Below, one piece after another: positions 1-11,107 of a stretch of DNA of 64,000 nt. The DNA comes from Moniliella sp. 'wahieum'. Its lineage: Eukaryota; Basidiomycota; Moniliellomycetes; Moniliellales; Moniliellaceae. Numbering within the stretch: position 1 is the stretch's first letter; each line of letters opens with the position of its first letter. Below the pieces are notes generated by a model. The model did not search any database and was not told where the DNA came from. It saw only the letters and a list, made by a program, of their open reading frames with translations. The DNA lies in the NCBI GenBank assembly GCA_003971905.1, contig RSEE01000039.1, positions 124,001-188,000 of the forward strand. Reading direction: 5' to 3'. Both the position numbers and the translations under genes were made by a program.

Positions 1-575
1 CCGATTTCCTCTCCAGGCGTTTGACCGCACCGCGCGTGGCACTGCGGACCTCGATGATGAGGATCCAGTCGGCTGTGGGCTGCTCAGGCGCGAGGGAAGG
101 GTATGGATGAAACGCATCGGAGGGCGACGCGAGTGACTGCGTCCGGCAGGACAAGGCTCTGGTGCATGGAGTAGACCGAGCCCTCTCCCATCGTGGGCTC
201 GAGGACAGACGCGACCAAATGGGACGCGGGACCAGAGAGGAGCACGTCGTACAGATCCTCCAGCTGGCTGGGCAGAAGGAACTGTGCGGTATCATCCACT
301 CCCTCCCCCATGCCACTAAGGACGTTAGGCGGGGAATCTCGGGGTCCTGCACAGGGCCCCGCACGAAGGCCTCGTCCTCGAGCGCCGTCTCCTCTTCCAT
401 GAACCAGGGAATGTCCACACTCCCGGCCTGGCTGGCGCGCACAGGGGTGGTGTGCACGAGGCGGGCGGGCACGCGGGCGGCACGCGGCGGCAGCGGCGGG
501 ACGACGAGGCGGCGCGTGGGGCGGTGAGAGCGCGGGGCGTGCGACTGCCCTGGCGAGCATCCGGCGAGGCAGCAT
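1..575 (-). CDS. RsfS/ATP25-like mitochondrial protein, 3' end outside window
   Basis: The minus strand encodes an Arg/Ala-rich N-terminus starting MLPRRMLARAV, typical of a mitochondrial targeting sequence. After it come VDIPWFMEEE, then QLEDLYDVLLSG, then TADWILIIEVRSATRGAVKR near the left edge. The order of a presequence, a V(D)xPWF motif and a final DWIxxIEV..xxRGAVxR strand resembles the RsfS (ribosome silencing factor)/ATP25 N-terminal family, which acts on the mitochondrial large ribosomal subunit. The family assignment is from recollected motif similarity only. The motifs lie in different frames, so at least two small indels or unrecognised introns interrupt the gene. The C-terminus is cut by the window edge. 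An unrelated mitochondrial protein cannot be excluded. Confidence 0.4.
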
Positions 576-603
576 CGTAGGCACACTTGCTTGCTTGCTT
601 GGC

Positions 604-1020
604 TTAGGTGGTGGCGCACGAAAAAAGAACAGCAGGGTGCTTAAGCCCTCCATCCACCCGTCTCAAGAAGCCCGCTGTTCCGCCCCTTCCGCTCAACGCA
701 CGTGAGGCCCTGGTCACGTGAGTCTCTGGGCCGGCGTCGGTTTGCAGGTGCTCGTGGGGGCTCGAAGGGACGAGGAAGGCCAGGCTGAGGCCACGGACGA
801 TGAGATCGATGAGGAATCTACGCCAGCCGAATGCTGGGCCAAGGAGCTGCATCGGCTGCCCGAGCAGACCGAGTGCGACCAGCAGCAGGCATGCTGTCGG
901 CACGCCGTTTCTTTCCTTTGCCCAGAGGTTTCGGTATTCTCCGGCGGAAGGAACTTGGTTGCAGTGTTGTCGTGTGGGTGACGGCCTCGGCTTCATCGCC
1001 AACACGTCCGCCATGCTCAT
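604..1020 (-). CDS. hypothetical small membrane protein
   Basis: An open frame of about 138 codons begins MSMADVLAMKPRP. It contains a hydrophobic run (ACLLLVALGLLGQPMQLLG), then FGWRRFLIDLIVRGLSLAFL, which could be one or two membrane helices. The tail is low-complexity and reads into GC-rich sequence just upstream of the RsfS-like gene, on the same strand. I recognise no family. The hydrophobic core is the only argument that this is coding. The tail may be a frameshift artefact, and the whole ORF may be spurious in such GC-rich DNA. Confidence 0.22.
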   Translation of the reverse strand: MSMADVLAMKPRPSPTRQHCNQVPSAGEYRNLWAKERNGVPTACLLLVALGLLGQPMQLLGPAFGWRRFLIDLIVRGLSLAFLVPSSPHEHLQTDAGPETHVTRASRALSGRGGTAGFLRRVDGGLKHPAVLFSCATT

Positions 1021-1347
1021 CCTCCACTCACGCTGCTTGGAAAAAACAAATGCCGGGAGGCAGAGGGTCTGGGCCTGCGGGCGACACCATTGACCTCCTG
1101 ATGAATGATTGGATGGGCACGAGCTGATATAGCAAACGCTCGAAAAGCGGGCCTAGTATAGGTGAAGCGTTTCTGATGTCCCTGCCACTCAAGGTGGCAA
1201 ATGCTATACTACGAACACGGAAGTGCAAGGTGCCATCATTACGAATTCCCCCCCCCATCATCGCGATGATCTACGACCCAGTCAAGAGCACCAAGAAAAA
1301 TCAATCATATTGACATCCAGCAGAACCAACACCTTCCACGTATCTCT

Positions 1348-3347
1348 TTACTTTGCACTCAGCAGCTGCGCCAGCTCGCGCTGGGCGAGGCGCTCCGACG
1401 CGTTCTTGCGCCGGCCCTGGGCCACCAGTTCCTGGTACCGCGCCCGCATCAGCTCCGTGTCAACCGTCAACGGACAGTCCGCAAGCGGATGGTGCGGCGT
1501 AGCGTGGCACACCGCACACTCGTGCACACTGGCCATCCCCCACTCTTGGCCAGGGCTCTTCTGCGTTTTCTTCGGCTGTGTCCCGAACGGCGTCGTCTCC
1601 AACTCATCGCTCTCTGCGGCACTCTGCTGTTCCTCATCGGACGCCATCACGTCATCCGTGTCCGCAGTCGCGCTAGTCTGGGTCCCCATCGCTAGCCCAG
1701 CCGCATGTCCAATAGCATCATCCTGCGGCGCATCCGGGGCGGCGGCAACAGGCATCTGATGCGAAGGCTGGGGGAAAATGAACTGGTACGAGTAGGATTC
1801 CGGCGGCTTGACGTAGATCACCACTTCCTCCGGGTCCAAGGCGGAAGAGCTTTGATCTTGCGTTCAAACGCAGCGAAATCGGTCTGGTTACGCAGCTCAA
1901 TCATCATGCCACGGAAAGCATAGGCCAACAACACCGTTTCCGTCGCGTCCAAGTCCAACCGATCCCGCACCAGCGATTGCATAGCAGCCAGAGTAGGAAT
2001 GTCTGTTCCAATGTCAGTGTCAACCCAAACCCAACGAGATCTTCGACAACACCAGAAAACAAGCGCGCAAAGGTCGGACCACCTAGCACGATAAAGTTGA
2101 CCGTCCCCGAAGCCGGACCGGTAGCAATATCGGCGGAAGGGGAATCGAATGAAGAGGCGGCGGTGGCACGCCCACACCGGCACTTGGGCTTGCGATGCTT
2201 TGCGTGCCTGGGGCAGAGACGACTCGCCAGCGTCTGTGGCGCCGTTGTTCTCAATCGCCATCGCAGCCGCAGCCGCAGCCGCTGCGCGTGCAGCAAGGTC
2301 CTTCTTACTCGGCCGACCACGCTTCCTGGGAATTGCGGGGGGCGAGACAGGCAACACCACGCCAGCTGCTTTGGCACGCTCCGCCAACTCCTTTTTGCTC
2401 GGCCGTCCGCGCTTTCTCGGCGACCGGGGCGGCGGGGGCGTCCAATGCAGCCCCGTCGTCCTCGTCGACCGCCTCCGGAGCGGCTGGCGCGGCCTCCTCT
2501 TCCGTAGGCACGGCTTCATGCTCCTGTGACGCATCGCCACCAGGGCTTTGGGGAGGCTCAAGCGCAGATTGCCCTTCATCCAAAGGTTCCTCTGAAGGGT
2601 GGTCAGCATCTTCATCCTCTAGTTGCTGTGCCGCCTTCCTGCTCGGCCGACCGCGCTTCCTAGGCGCGGTGGCAGGCACTACAGGCGTCGCCACACCAGC
2701 TGCTTTGGCACGCTCTGCCAACTCCTTGTTGCTCGGCCGTCCGCGCTTTCTCGCGACCGGGGCAGGCGGGGTGTCCAATACAGCCACGTCGTCGTCGTCA
2801 TCATCGGCCGCCTCCGGCGTGGCTGGCGCGGCCTCCTCTGGCGTGGGCACGGCTTCATGCTCCTGCAGCTCGTTGCTACTCGAACGTTGACGAAGCTCAG
2901 ACGCAGGTTCCCCTGCAGCGTACGAATCCTGCCATGAGGGCTCGGGCACCCCAGCATGTAGCTGTGAATCCGCCTGGCTTGATGGCTCGGGTTCAAGGTG
3001 TGGCTCCGCAGAATGGGGGAAAGGTGGGCCTCCGGCTGCTGCTGCGATGGATCGCCAACGCTCTCCTCAGCCAGCTGAAGTGACTCTCGTCATTTGCTGT
3101 GAAGGCCGTGTCGGTGGTCTTTTCGCCGGTTCGAAGCTCATGTCTGCCTCGGGCGCGTCGGAGTAGAAGCTGCGATTGGTGGTCTCCCTGTTGCTGTCCT
3201 TGCCATGGCGCTCCTTGCGCTCTTTATTCCGCCTCTTCTTCTCGCGGCGCTCCTTTTTGCGAGCATGATCTTTATCCTTGTGATCTCTGTGGCGACGCTT
3301 GTGGGGCGTTCCGTGTGGAGGCCGGGGGTCTGGGAGGTTTCAGGCAT
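1348..3347 (-). CDS. AT-hook nuclear protein with C-terminal Cys/His cluster
   Basis: Read on the minus strand, the gene starts MPETSQTPGLHTERP. It continues, after a one-base shift, into a Lys/Arg-rich stretch (KRRHRDHKDKDHARKK). A long acidic Glu/Ala/Pro region follows, with at least four AT-hooks of the form RKRGRPSKKELAERAKAAG (around 2690-2760 and 2300-2420). The C-terminal part holds a folded-looking segment (DRLDLDATETVLLAYAFRG, then FAAFERKIKALP), then DPEEVVIYVKPPE. A short cluster CAVCHATPHHPLADCP near the end resembles a zinc knuckle. AT-hooks bind the minor groove of AT-rich DNA, so a chromatin or transcription role is likely. I cannot name the family; a remodelling-complex subunit is one possibility. 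Frame changes near 3305, 2430, 2100 and 1840 look like sequence errors. Stop at about 1348. Confidence 0.6.
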
Positions 3348-4470
3348 CTCGTCGCAAGGGTTACTAGCAGAGATAGCGATACAGGTGGGTGATGCTTTGG
3401 TGGAATCTCACTGTGCGTAGCTTTGCGTAAGAAACTACTCTTTTGATGTTGTTTATGGCACTTACCGGATGCGAGTGGCGTGGTGGTGGGAGATGAATTG
3501 GATTGAACGTTGAACTTCAACATTGATTAGAATTGAGCGCTTGAGCCAGGCAATTGAATTGGAAATTGTGGCAAGAAATTCAAGGGGCGAAAAGGTCCAA
3601 GGCACTAGCCAGTCTTTCGGATTCCGCGAATTAAGTAAAAGAGAGAAAAAAAGAAAAAATACGCCATCAGATTTTATTGCGCCTCGCTATTTTGCTTTGA
3701 ATTACAAGCCGGACTGCATCACTCTCTGCAATGCCCTTTTTGAAGGCACGATCAACGGGTGGACAGTCCACTTCCATGGAGGAAGAGAGGAAGCAAATGG
3801 TGCGCTATTATAACCAACCCTACATCAACGCGACGCCGGGTGCTTCTGGACTTTGATGATTGATTAAATCTCAGTAGTGATTGATGATTAACCTAATCGA
3901 TGATTGATTGTCGGGCGCCACGCCGAACCAAGCGTGTGGACAGTGCTTCAACGTCTCAGCGATACGGCCTTTCCCGTCGGTCGTCAACAAAAGCTAACCA
4001 TATCAACAGCAACCTATATAGCCTCAGGATGAGAGAGGCCTTTTCCGAAGCGAGACTTGGGGTGGATGTGTGGGCAGTATGCGTGTGAGTGTGGCGTATG
4101 ACAGCCCCAGCCTCCTGCGCCACACACTCAGCAAACAAAACTGCCCTGACACAGGTCTGGACCCTGGCACCCTCCCTTCCATATATCCGCAACCCCGCCC
4201 GACACGCATCTTTATAGTGCTGTTCTTTTTTTGTCTGGTTAGGACGTTAGATCGTAGACATTGTCGCCTTGCTCGTCTGGCAGATCAGTCATTTTAACAC
4301 CCCCCCCTTCCCCTCTCCCTCTTTCGCCCTCCCTCCCCCTGCGACCAACAACCCCCATGCTACTGTTCAGCCAAGAGCTGGCCCGCGGCGCCCATCCTCC
4401 GTGACAGCAACCGCTATTGGCAGTGACGCGTGACGCGACAGCTTCCTGGCCTAGTGGGCCTCACATAGTT
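3348..4470. other. intergenic, no supported gene
   Basis: This is an A/T-richer stretch with short TGATTGATT-like reiterations around 3855-3910 and pyrimidine-rich tracts around 4290-4350. Short open frames occur on both strands but none shows conserved motifs. The pyrimidine tract may belong to the promoter or leader of the ORF that follows. Confidence 0.5.
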
Positions 4471-5047
4471 CGGATATTGTCTCCCTTGAGCTCCAAGGCC
4501 GAACCATCAAATCCATCACCACCGACACTACTGAGCGCGTGCGCCAATGCGCTCGCGATGCCATCCTTCTCGCCTTGTTGAGCGAGCCCATCCTAGAGCA
4601 CGCGCAGCACATCCGTCCCCTCTCTACCGGCTATACGTCATGCTCCAGGAGCTCGATAGCTTCTTCTGGCGCAAGCAGGACACTAAGGTCTGCCATGAGC
4701 TTACTGCTCTACAAAAATACCACTTGGCTCGGTATGTCCCGCTTTTTCCCACGGGGCTGGCGACGGCTGACACACGGTATTCTTTTGCACCTCAGTGTTG
4801 CAGGTACGAACCATTTGCTCATTATTTTCGCCCTCGTTTGCGCATCATTCTCGAATGGATGTGGAGAGAAAGACGGATACTCAGCGGGGGAAGACAAAAA
4901 GTTCCTTCTTCTCCACCGCCTGTTGTTACCATATATTACTCCTCGCTGTGTGACGCCTACCTTGCGCGCTTTGTGAATATCATCAGGCACCGCAAACGTC
5001 TCCAGTTTTGGGAGAGCGAAGGGGCCGCGGCTGAGTTGGAGCGGTAG
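4471..5047 (+). CDS. hypothetical ORF with one probable intron
   Basis: Two adjoining frames give LELQGRTIKSITTDTTERV..CARDAILLALLSEPILEHAQHI, then LYRLYVMLQELDSFFWRKQ, and finally TALQKYHLAR. At 4732 a GTATGT donor follows, with a plausible CAG acceptor near 4805, then YEPFAHYFRPRLRIILEWMW. The composition is protein-like (amphipathic, charged) but I recognise no domain. It lies directly upstream of a decayed copia polymerase on the same strand, so it could be a cellular gene fragment or a remnant of that element. Start codon unknown. Confidence 0.3.
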
Positions 5048-5099
5048 AAGAGCACCGAGGGGTTACACATAACCCTTCTGGTTGACTTTTTTGTTGCCA

Positions 5100-6820
5100 G
5101 TGACGCTGAGGACGAGGGCATGCGTACCATCAGAGCCCCATGGAAACCAGGGTATACTGTGGAAACGGTAAAGGAGGAGCCTTCCCCGCCATCTGTCGCA
5201 TCACCTGAGGTGATGCCGGTAGTCCGCCAACTTTCTACCCCGCTCCTTACCATCACCTTGCCACTCCAATTGACCAGCACCGTACCCTCCGCGTCGCCCT
5301 CTTGTCTACTGCAGAAAAGGACGCTACTTCCGACCTCAACCGGCCTACCATTTGGCAGGCTATTACTGGCCCTGACGCCAAGCCTGACTCTCCATTCTCA
5401 AGGCTGAGATGCCCCACTTTGAGGCGATCCACAGCCGGGACTTGGTCGACTAGGCCAAGCCCGAGATGGCGCGGGCGCGCGAAACCAAGCAGCTGCTCGT
5501 GCCCCACTTTATCTGCAAGTCCAGCCCGGGCGAGGAGGGGGGCGGTAAGGCAAGTGCATCTATCTGCGCTTCAGCTCTCCCCGACTAGCCAGTGAGGGAT
5601 CATGTCTCTCCGCACCGTGCTGTCCGTGTACGCACAGCGCCCCTCGGACCTAGTCCTGCACCATTATGATTTTCTCAACCCTTACCTCCAAGAGGAGGTT
5701 GAGGAAGACATCTACATGCAGCCGCTGGGTCTGGCGGTGCACCCGATGGACATTCGAGCCTGTCTTCAAGCTGCGCATAGGGCGTTGTATGGGGTAGAGA
5801 TGACGTGCGCACCAGCTGGTCCCGCAAGCTCCAAGGTGCATTGGCACCCCTGGGCTTTCACCCGATCGAGAAGAATGAGGGCATGTACTTCCACCCCAGT
5901 TTGCACGTCGTTTTGTGGGAGCGTATGTGGATGAGTTGGTGTGTATCGGCTCAGCGGGGGATGTGAACATGGTGGAAGATTTGCTGAAAGATCTTCTTCA
6001 CCTCCGCAACTGTCGCCCGCTTCGCCGTCTCGGCACGTTAGAGGTACACGTTGACGATCGCCACATCTGCCTCAACCAACAGGGTGAGATCGCGCGCTTG
6101 CTCACCCGTCTTGGGGTGGAAGGTGTGGATATGCCAAGTCTATCGCTTCCCCTCACGCCGGTCAGCACACAAGAAACGAACGCGGATGATACCTTTGTGG
6201 GCACTGTCGCAGACAAGCAGCATTGATGGTACACCTACACCTACTCTAAGCTCAAAGCGCTTGCGCATGCGACTCGGCCTGGCATTTGCTACACTCTGCT
6301 CCGCCTCTCTCCGCGGGTGCATCCCATCCTCGGGCGGGAAGACTATGCGGCGCTCTGGCGCCTGCTGTTTTACATTAAGCGCACCGCCCATGCCTCGCTG
6401 ATCATTGGTGCGTACGGGGACAGGATCGAGGGTTTTTGCTTTCGGAAAGTATGCCGCCAACGACGGGGCTCGGGCGGCGGACGGTGCATGCGTCGGTCGC
6501 GCCGGCCCCAATGGTGCCCTTCAACAGCCCTCACCACATTGTCCGAGGCGCGGTGATCTTCCTGGGCTCGGCCCCGATCCATTGGTACTGGTCTTTCCTC
6601 AAAGACGGCCCGCAGGACCCCCCACCGAAGCCTGCTTGATCAATCCCGCCCAAGCTGGCTACATGATTTGGCACCTCAGCTCCCTCCTGTCCGCGTTCAC
6701 GCCGGCTGTGCACCAGCGGTCACAAGCCCAGCTCTACCTCTCCAGTCGCGACGGCGTCGGCCAGCTGCTCTCCCCCGCGGGGCAGGGCCAGGTTCAGCTC
6801 GGACGCCAAGATTGGTAGGT
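5100..6820 (+). pseudogene. decayed Ty1/copia retrotransposon polymerase
   Basis: Several frames together show copia pol motifs in the right order. The connection region before RT is at 5300-5450 (RPTIWQAITGPDAK). The RT segment is at 5690-5730 (DFLNPYLQEEVEEDIYMQPL, the copia AYLNGxLxEEIYMxxP motif). An altered catalytic region AYVDELVCIGSAGD is at 5915 (usually YVDDL), and LLTRLGVEGVDMP near 6100. RNase H side motifs are at 6260-6400 (ATRPGICYTLLRLSPRVHPI, then DYAALWRLLFYIKRTAHASL) and at 6550 (GAVIFLGSAPIHWYW). Multiple stops and frame changes, the YVDE substitution, and no visible LTRs, gag or integrase indicate an old dead fragment rather than simple sequencing error. Confidence 0.7.
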
Positions 6821-7300
6821 GCTATCGTTACGTCCGCGCCTCGCATCTTTCCAATCTCCCACGATCGTTTCCTCGATCTGAACGATACGTCAGCCTGGGG
6901 CCCCCTCTCTGCCGCGCGGCCTGGTTACCCGCCTCGAGCGGGAAGAATACTTTGCGTGGCGCCACTCGGTCCGTGTCCAGCTGCACGAGCAACATCGTAT
7001 CAATTGCTTATTTATGAGATGGGATCGGTGAGATTGCTCGTTCACGTCTATACCTCCATGCCCCGCGGGAGCCTACTTCCTTCTTCTCTCTTGTCTCTCT
7101 CTTCACTTGCACTGTTGAGCCGGCTATGAATGTGTGGATACGCAAACCAACCCATAATTGAGACAGGGCATGGCCTGCGCCCCGTCCGCTCGGCAGGCCG
7201 GAGGGTCCTTTGGGGTAGACCAGTACAAGTACAGCGGTACAAAGAGACAAACCATAGGAGGCAAAGACAAGAGCAGTGAAACCAACGCGTCGTTGGCGAG
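6821..7300. other. intergenic, nothing recognised
   Basis: This stretch lies between the copia relic and the 3' end of the LisH-WD40 gene. The open frames here are short and show no conserved motif. Confidence 0.5.
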
Positions 7301-7305
7301 GGGTG

Positions 7306-9495
7306 CTAGTAAACCACTCGGCAGCAGGGGGTCCCGGCAATACAATCAATGCAGCTCCCTCCCACCCCCTGAGAGCTGCTCAGATAATCACCGGATTTTC
7401 CTTTCCTCACACCGCCAGCTCCAATCCACAACACGGTCAAGATGCGGTTCTGCTGGGCAATGCTCAGCCGGGCCGAGATGGTGGCACTCTGCGGATCCGT
7501 ATCCGAGTGCCATTGAATGTCCATCACCCCCCCAGCTGCCTTGAAGCGCTTGACAATCACGCCATCGCGTACGCGTTACCAGCACCATCCCGTCCATCCC
7601 CCCGGTCACCAAGAGACGTGCGCACGGGGACCACGCTAGTGCGACAACCGAGTCGGTGTGTTCCCGCACCACCCGAAGACACGTACCAGTATCGGCGTTC
7701 CAGATCCGCGCCGTGTGGTCAAACGATGCCGTGGCCAACATGCGAGGTTGAGTTTCGTTGGCAGTCTTAGGCCCTGTGGGCGCCCAAGAGAGCGCGTACA
7801 GTTCTTTTGTATGGCCAGCAAGAGTGAACTTGAGGCACTTGGCGCTCCGGAGGATTTGCTCGACGTGGGAGGATCGGGCAGGGGGGTTTCCTTCTCCTGC
7901 TCGGTCGAGTCCGAGGGAGGAGCGGTCGCGCCTCGTCGGTCGGGCGTGCGCCTGCGCGAAGCCGGGGACAGTCCCCTCCCCACCCCCAGCCCTTCAAGTG
8001 CAGCATCCACCATCCAGATCTTAGCCGTCATGTCGTCAGACGCAGAGGCCAACAGTGTGCTGGACGGGTCAAAAGAGATGGCGTTGACTTCATCCTCGTG
8101 GCTCTTGAGGACGCGAAGTGGTTTCCCCTCCCCGAGCTTGAGGAGATCAATGGTGTTGTCAGCACTGCAGGTGGCAAAGATATCGTCTTGCCACCCGCTG
8201 CCAGCCAGATCCCCGGGAGAGGAAAGCCAATCCACATCCAGGACGCTGTCCGAATGCACAGCAAACTGCTGCAACACCCCCCAGTCCCAAGATCCCAGAC
8301 AATGCCGTGCTGTCGGCTGAACCCGTCAAAAGACGTGTGCCCTGCCGGTTCCAGTGCACGCTAAAGATGGGCCCTTGGTGCATAGACATAACCAGATGGA
8401 GGTCCCCCTGGGTGTCCAGAGGCGCAAGATCCCATCGTATGAACCGGAAGCCAAAAGCGTTCCATCTGGGTTCCACTCCAATGCGGACACGTCTTTTGCG
8501 TGAGTCGCAGGAAGGTGTTTGCAAATCATCTTGGTCGTCTGGGAGCGGGCTGTGGGCCCAGTCGTAGGGTCAATGGGTTCCACCCCTTCTTTTCCCGGAA
8601 GACTCAAGTCCCAGATCCGAACCGTCGCGTCCCCAGCGCCCGAGGCAACCAAGTCGGGCACCGTAGGGTTCCACGCCGACACAAAGACTTCGCCCACATG
8701 CCCCGTTAGGACCTGTACCTCGTCCGACGTGAACTGGGTCCCATCCTCCACCTGGCGTGGGTAAGGATGAAGCCTGGGTCGGGAACCGAGCGGGCCTTCT
8801 TAGATTCCTTATATCCCTTGCGCTTCTTCTTCTTGCTCATTGCCGAGTCCGAATCGGGGGGTTCATCCTCATCGGAGCCTCTCCTGCCCTCGTTCCTTGT
8901 GGAGGCTCTGAAAGCTCCCTACGTGGCCTCTTATCGCTTCGGGGAAGTGAGCCTTGCTCCTCACTTGGCTTCCGCTTCGGGCCGCCGCCGTTGGTTGGGG
9001 CTGTGACGGCGGTGGCGCGGCGGCGGGAAGGTCTGTGTTGCGGCGTCAGCAAATTCTCGGCGCTCTTTCGGTCCGGATCAGGTGAGCCGCTGGGGGGGAG
9101 GAGGCGTTCCTTGCTGCGGTTCGGGCGGAGGGGAGCTGCGGCCGTCACAGACGTGGGGAGGGCCGATGAGCGGAAAGGCGCGCTGCAGGCCACCTCGGAT
9201 CCATCCTGTGCGCGTGTCGCGGCAGACGAAGTAAGCATGGGGACGCAGCAAGACGGATGGGGGGGGGGGGGGGGGAGCACACGCACAGGGTTGATGTGGG
9301 CCTCAACGGCAAGGTAGAGCAGGCCCTTGGGAGGGTGCGGATAAGGGCGCCGGGCTCGACGACGGCGTGCTGGCTGTTGGGGTCGTCGTCGAGGCGGGCC
9401 TCGTGGCGGAGGGCAAAGCATGTGGGTGAAGCCGCTCTCCTTGAGGTAGTGGTACACAAGCAGGTTGACGTCGGCGCTCTTGCACGCCGGAGCAT
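7306..9495 (-). CDS. LisH-WD40 protein, TBL1/TBL1XR1/Sif2 type
   Basis: The N-terminus carries a LisH motif (SADVNLLVYHYLKESGFTH), then ALRHEARLDDD and VVEPGALIRTL, which matches the TBL1/Ebi N-terminal pattern. A Lys/Ser-rich linker follows. A WD40 propeller starts near 8740 with VQVLTGHVGEVFVSAWNP. Further blades are ATHAKDVSALEWNPDGTLLA, GPIFSVHWNRQGTRLLTG, HSDSVLDVDW, LKSHEDEVNAISFDPSSTLL, TASFDHTARIWNADTGTCL and HTDSVVALAWSPCARLLVTG. TBL1/Sif2 proteins are scaffolds of histone deacetylase co-repressor complexes (SMRT/N-CoR; yeast Set3C), so a nuclear repressor role is expected. The reading frame changes several times, including at a 17-G run at 9259-9275. The exact start (9495) and stop (7306 to 7390) are uncertain. 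Confidence 0.85.
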
Positions 9496-10331
9496 GGTGG
9501 GGGCAGAGAGAGGCAGGCGAGCCCGTCGGCGGAGAAGGCGCGGGCGATGGTGGTGGATGCGCTGCGGGTGCTGGTGCTGGGCGGGGGCATGTACCGTGTC
9601 TGCCGGCGTCGGCTAGCCTCGGCACGGGTCAGCGGCAGCGGCCAGCTGCCTGCACGCGTCTGCCCTTCTCGCGCCCCGGCCCAGCCGCCGCTGAGGCCAT
9701 CACCCACACTGCCCCCGTGGTGCATAGCCCCTATTCCGCTCGTCTCACGGCGCCCGTCTCGTCCTTCCGCCCCGGCACGCCGGCACGGCACCATCGTATG
9801 GCCACCACTGGCCCCCTGCCCAGCTCGCCTTTTCATCACACCTGCCGCGCTGTGCTAGCGCTCCCCTTGCATCGCAGTTCCGCTCCGCTGCGATTCCGCC
9901 CTTGGCCAAGGCATGGCGGATATGGGCCACGTATTCATTCACGCCCTGCCCCCGCCTCATTCCCCCCCCCTCATTATGGCCATCCCTTCCTTCTGCTACC
10001 CCTCCCCTCAGCAGGCATGAATCTATCACGTTGCTTTTAGGCTGCTCTCTCACTAGGAAGCATACCGCTCGCAGTCCGCACGCCTCACACACCCTGCGCC
10101 TGCCGACCTGAGGCCCAGACCAGCCCGTCCGCGTCAGACTCCGTGGGCGATTGCACTGGAAACCAGACGCATATTCCGCCCAACCGCACACCCTGTCGTA
10201 GCCACGGCCCCCAGATCACCTCAATCACCGGCAGGGGGGGCGGCGGCCCTTGCGTAACCCTGACGCCAATTTTGCCCTTGCCGCAGCAATGCCAACAGTG
10301 CCCCCGTCCTGGGCTATGATTTTCAATTCCG
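9496..10331. other. intergenic, divergent promoters of TBL1-like gene and RPL10
   Basis: The stretch is GC-rich and C-rich. The overlapping open frames on both strands have the Arg/Pro/Ala/Ser composition expected from random GC-rich sequence. No motif is recognised except the box listed separately just upstream of RPL10. Confidence 0.5.
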
Positions 10332-10340
10332 GTTAGGGTT
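10332..10340 (+). promoter_or_regulatory. TTAGGG-type box upstream of RPL10
   Basis: GTTAGGGTT lies about 90 bp before the RPL10 start. In several fungal lineages ribosomal protein promoters use a Tbf1-like factor that binds TTAGGGTT. The position fits, but a single short match is weak evidence. Confidence 0.4.
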
Positions 10341-10426
10341 CCGCACCGCGTCCGCTCCTCGTGGCCACCTGGACCAGCGCTCTGCTTGGCTGACTCACCA
10401 CCACCGCCGCCGCCAAGTTCATCAAG

Positions 10427-11088
10427 ATGGGTCGTCGTCCTGCGCGCTGCTCTACCGCTACTGCAAGAACAAGCCCTACCCCAAGTCGCGCTACAACCGT
10501 GGTGTGCCCGAGCCCAAGATCCGCATCTTTGACCTGGGCCCAGCGTGCGTCGGTCGATGACTTCCCCTTCTGCGCCCACATGGTGTGCGACGAGCACCAG
10601 CAGATCACCTCGAGGCGCTTGAGGCTGCGCGTATTTGCGCCAACAAGTACATGGTCAAGACGGCCGGCAAGGACGCTTTCCACATGCGCATCCGTGTGCA
10701 CCCCTTCCACGTGATCCGTATCAACAAGATGCTCTCGTGCGCTGGCGCTGACCGTCTGCAGACGGGTATGCGTGGTGCCTGGGGCAAGCCCTACGACACG
10801 GTGGCCCGTGTCGACATTGGCCAGGTGCTCATCTCGATCCGCTGCAAGGACAGCAACAAGGCTGCTGTGCTCGAGGCTCTGCGTCGCTCCCGGTACAAGT
10901 TTGCCGGTCGCCAGAAGATCATCGTGTCGAAGAAGTGGGGCTTCACCCAGCTCGACCGCACCCAGTTCACCCAGGCCATGGCCGAGAACCGTATCATCAA
11001 GGACGGCTGCTACCTCCAGTTTGTCAACAACCACGGCCCTCTTGTCCAGAACCTCAAGCTCCACCAGCGTGCTGCTGCCCAGCAGTAA
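10427..11088 (+). CDS. RPL10: 60S ribosomal protein uL16 (L10)
   Basis: The product is the universally conserved uL16 (QM/L10) protein of the large ribosomal subunit, needed for joining of subunits and for Sdo1/Efl1-dependent release of Tif6. The start ATGGGTCGTCGT gives MGRRPARC. Then, in a second frame, comes [20 protein letters not shown] and KIRIFDLG, and in a third frame [16 protein letters not shown]. From [15 protein letters not shown] onward the frame is open through [30 protein letters not shown] and [10 protein letters not shown] to a TAA at 11086-11088. Length is close to the family norm (about 215 residues). Three indels fall within the first 200 bp (near 10451, 10538 and 10609) and none in the rest. 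No intron is needed to explain the reading. Confidence 0.95.
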
Positions 11089-11107
11089 GTTGGATCTATG
11101 CCTCTTT

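Noticed and set aside
3523-3813. ORF of 96 codons in the A/T-rich intergenic stretch
   Set aside because: No motif, atypical composition, no neighbouring signal.
7000-7349. Minus-strand ORF with hydrophobic stretch as a membrane protein
   Set aside because: Two overlapping frames give equally hydrophobic sequence. No conserved motif or start context.
8837-9625. Pro/Arg/Ala-rich minus-strand frame of 262 codons
   Set aside because: Only the short LisH part is meaningful and belongs to the TBL1-like gene. The rest is composition-driven.
10332-10340. Telomeric repeat remnant
   Set aside because: A single TTAGGG unit only, placed in a ribosomal protein promoter.
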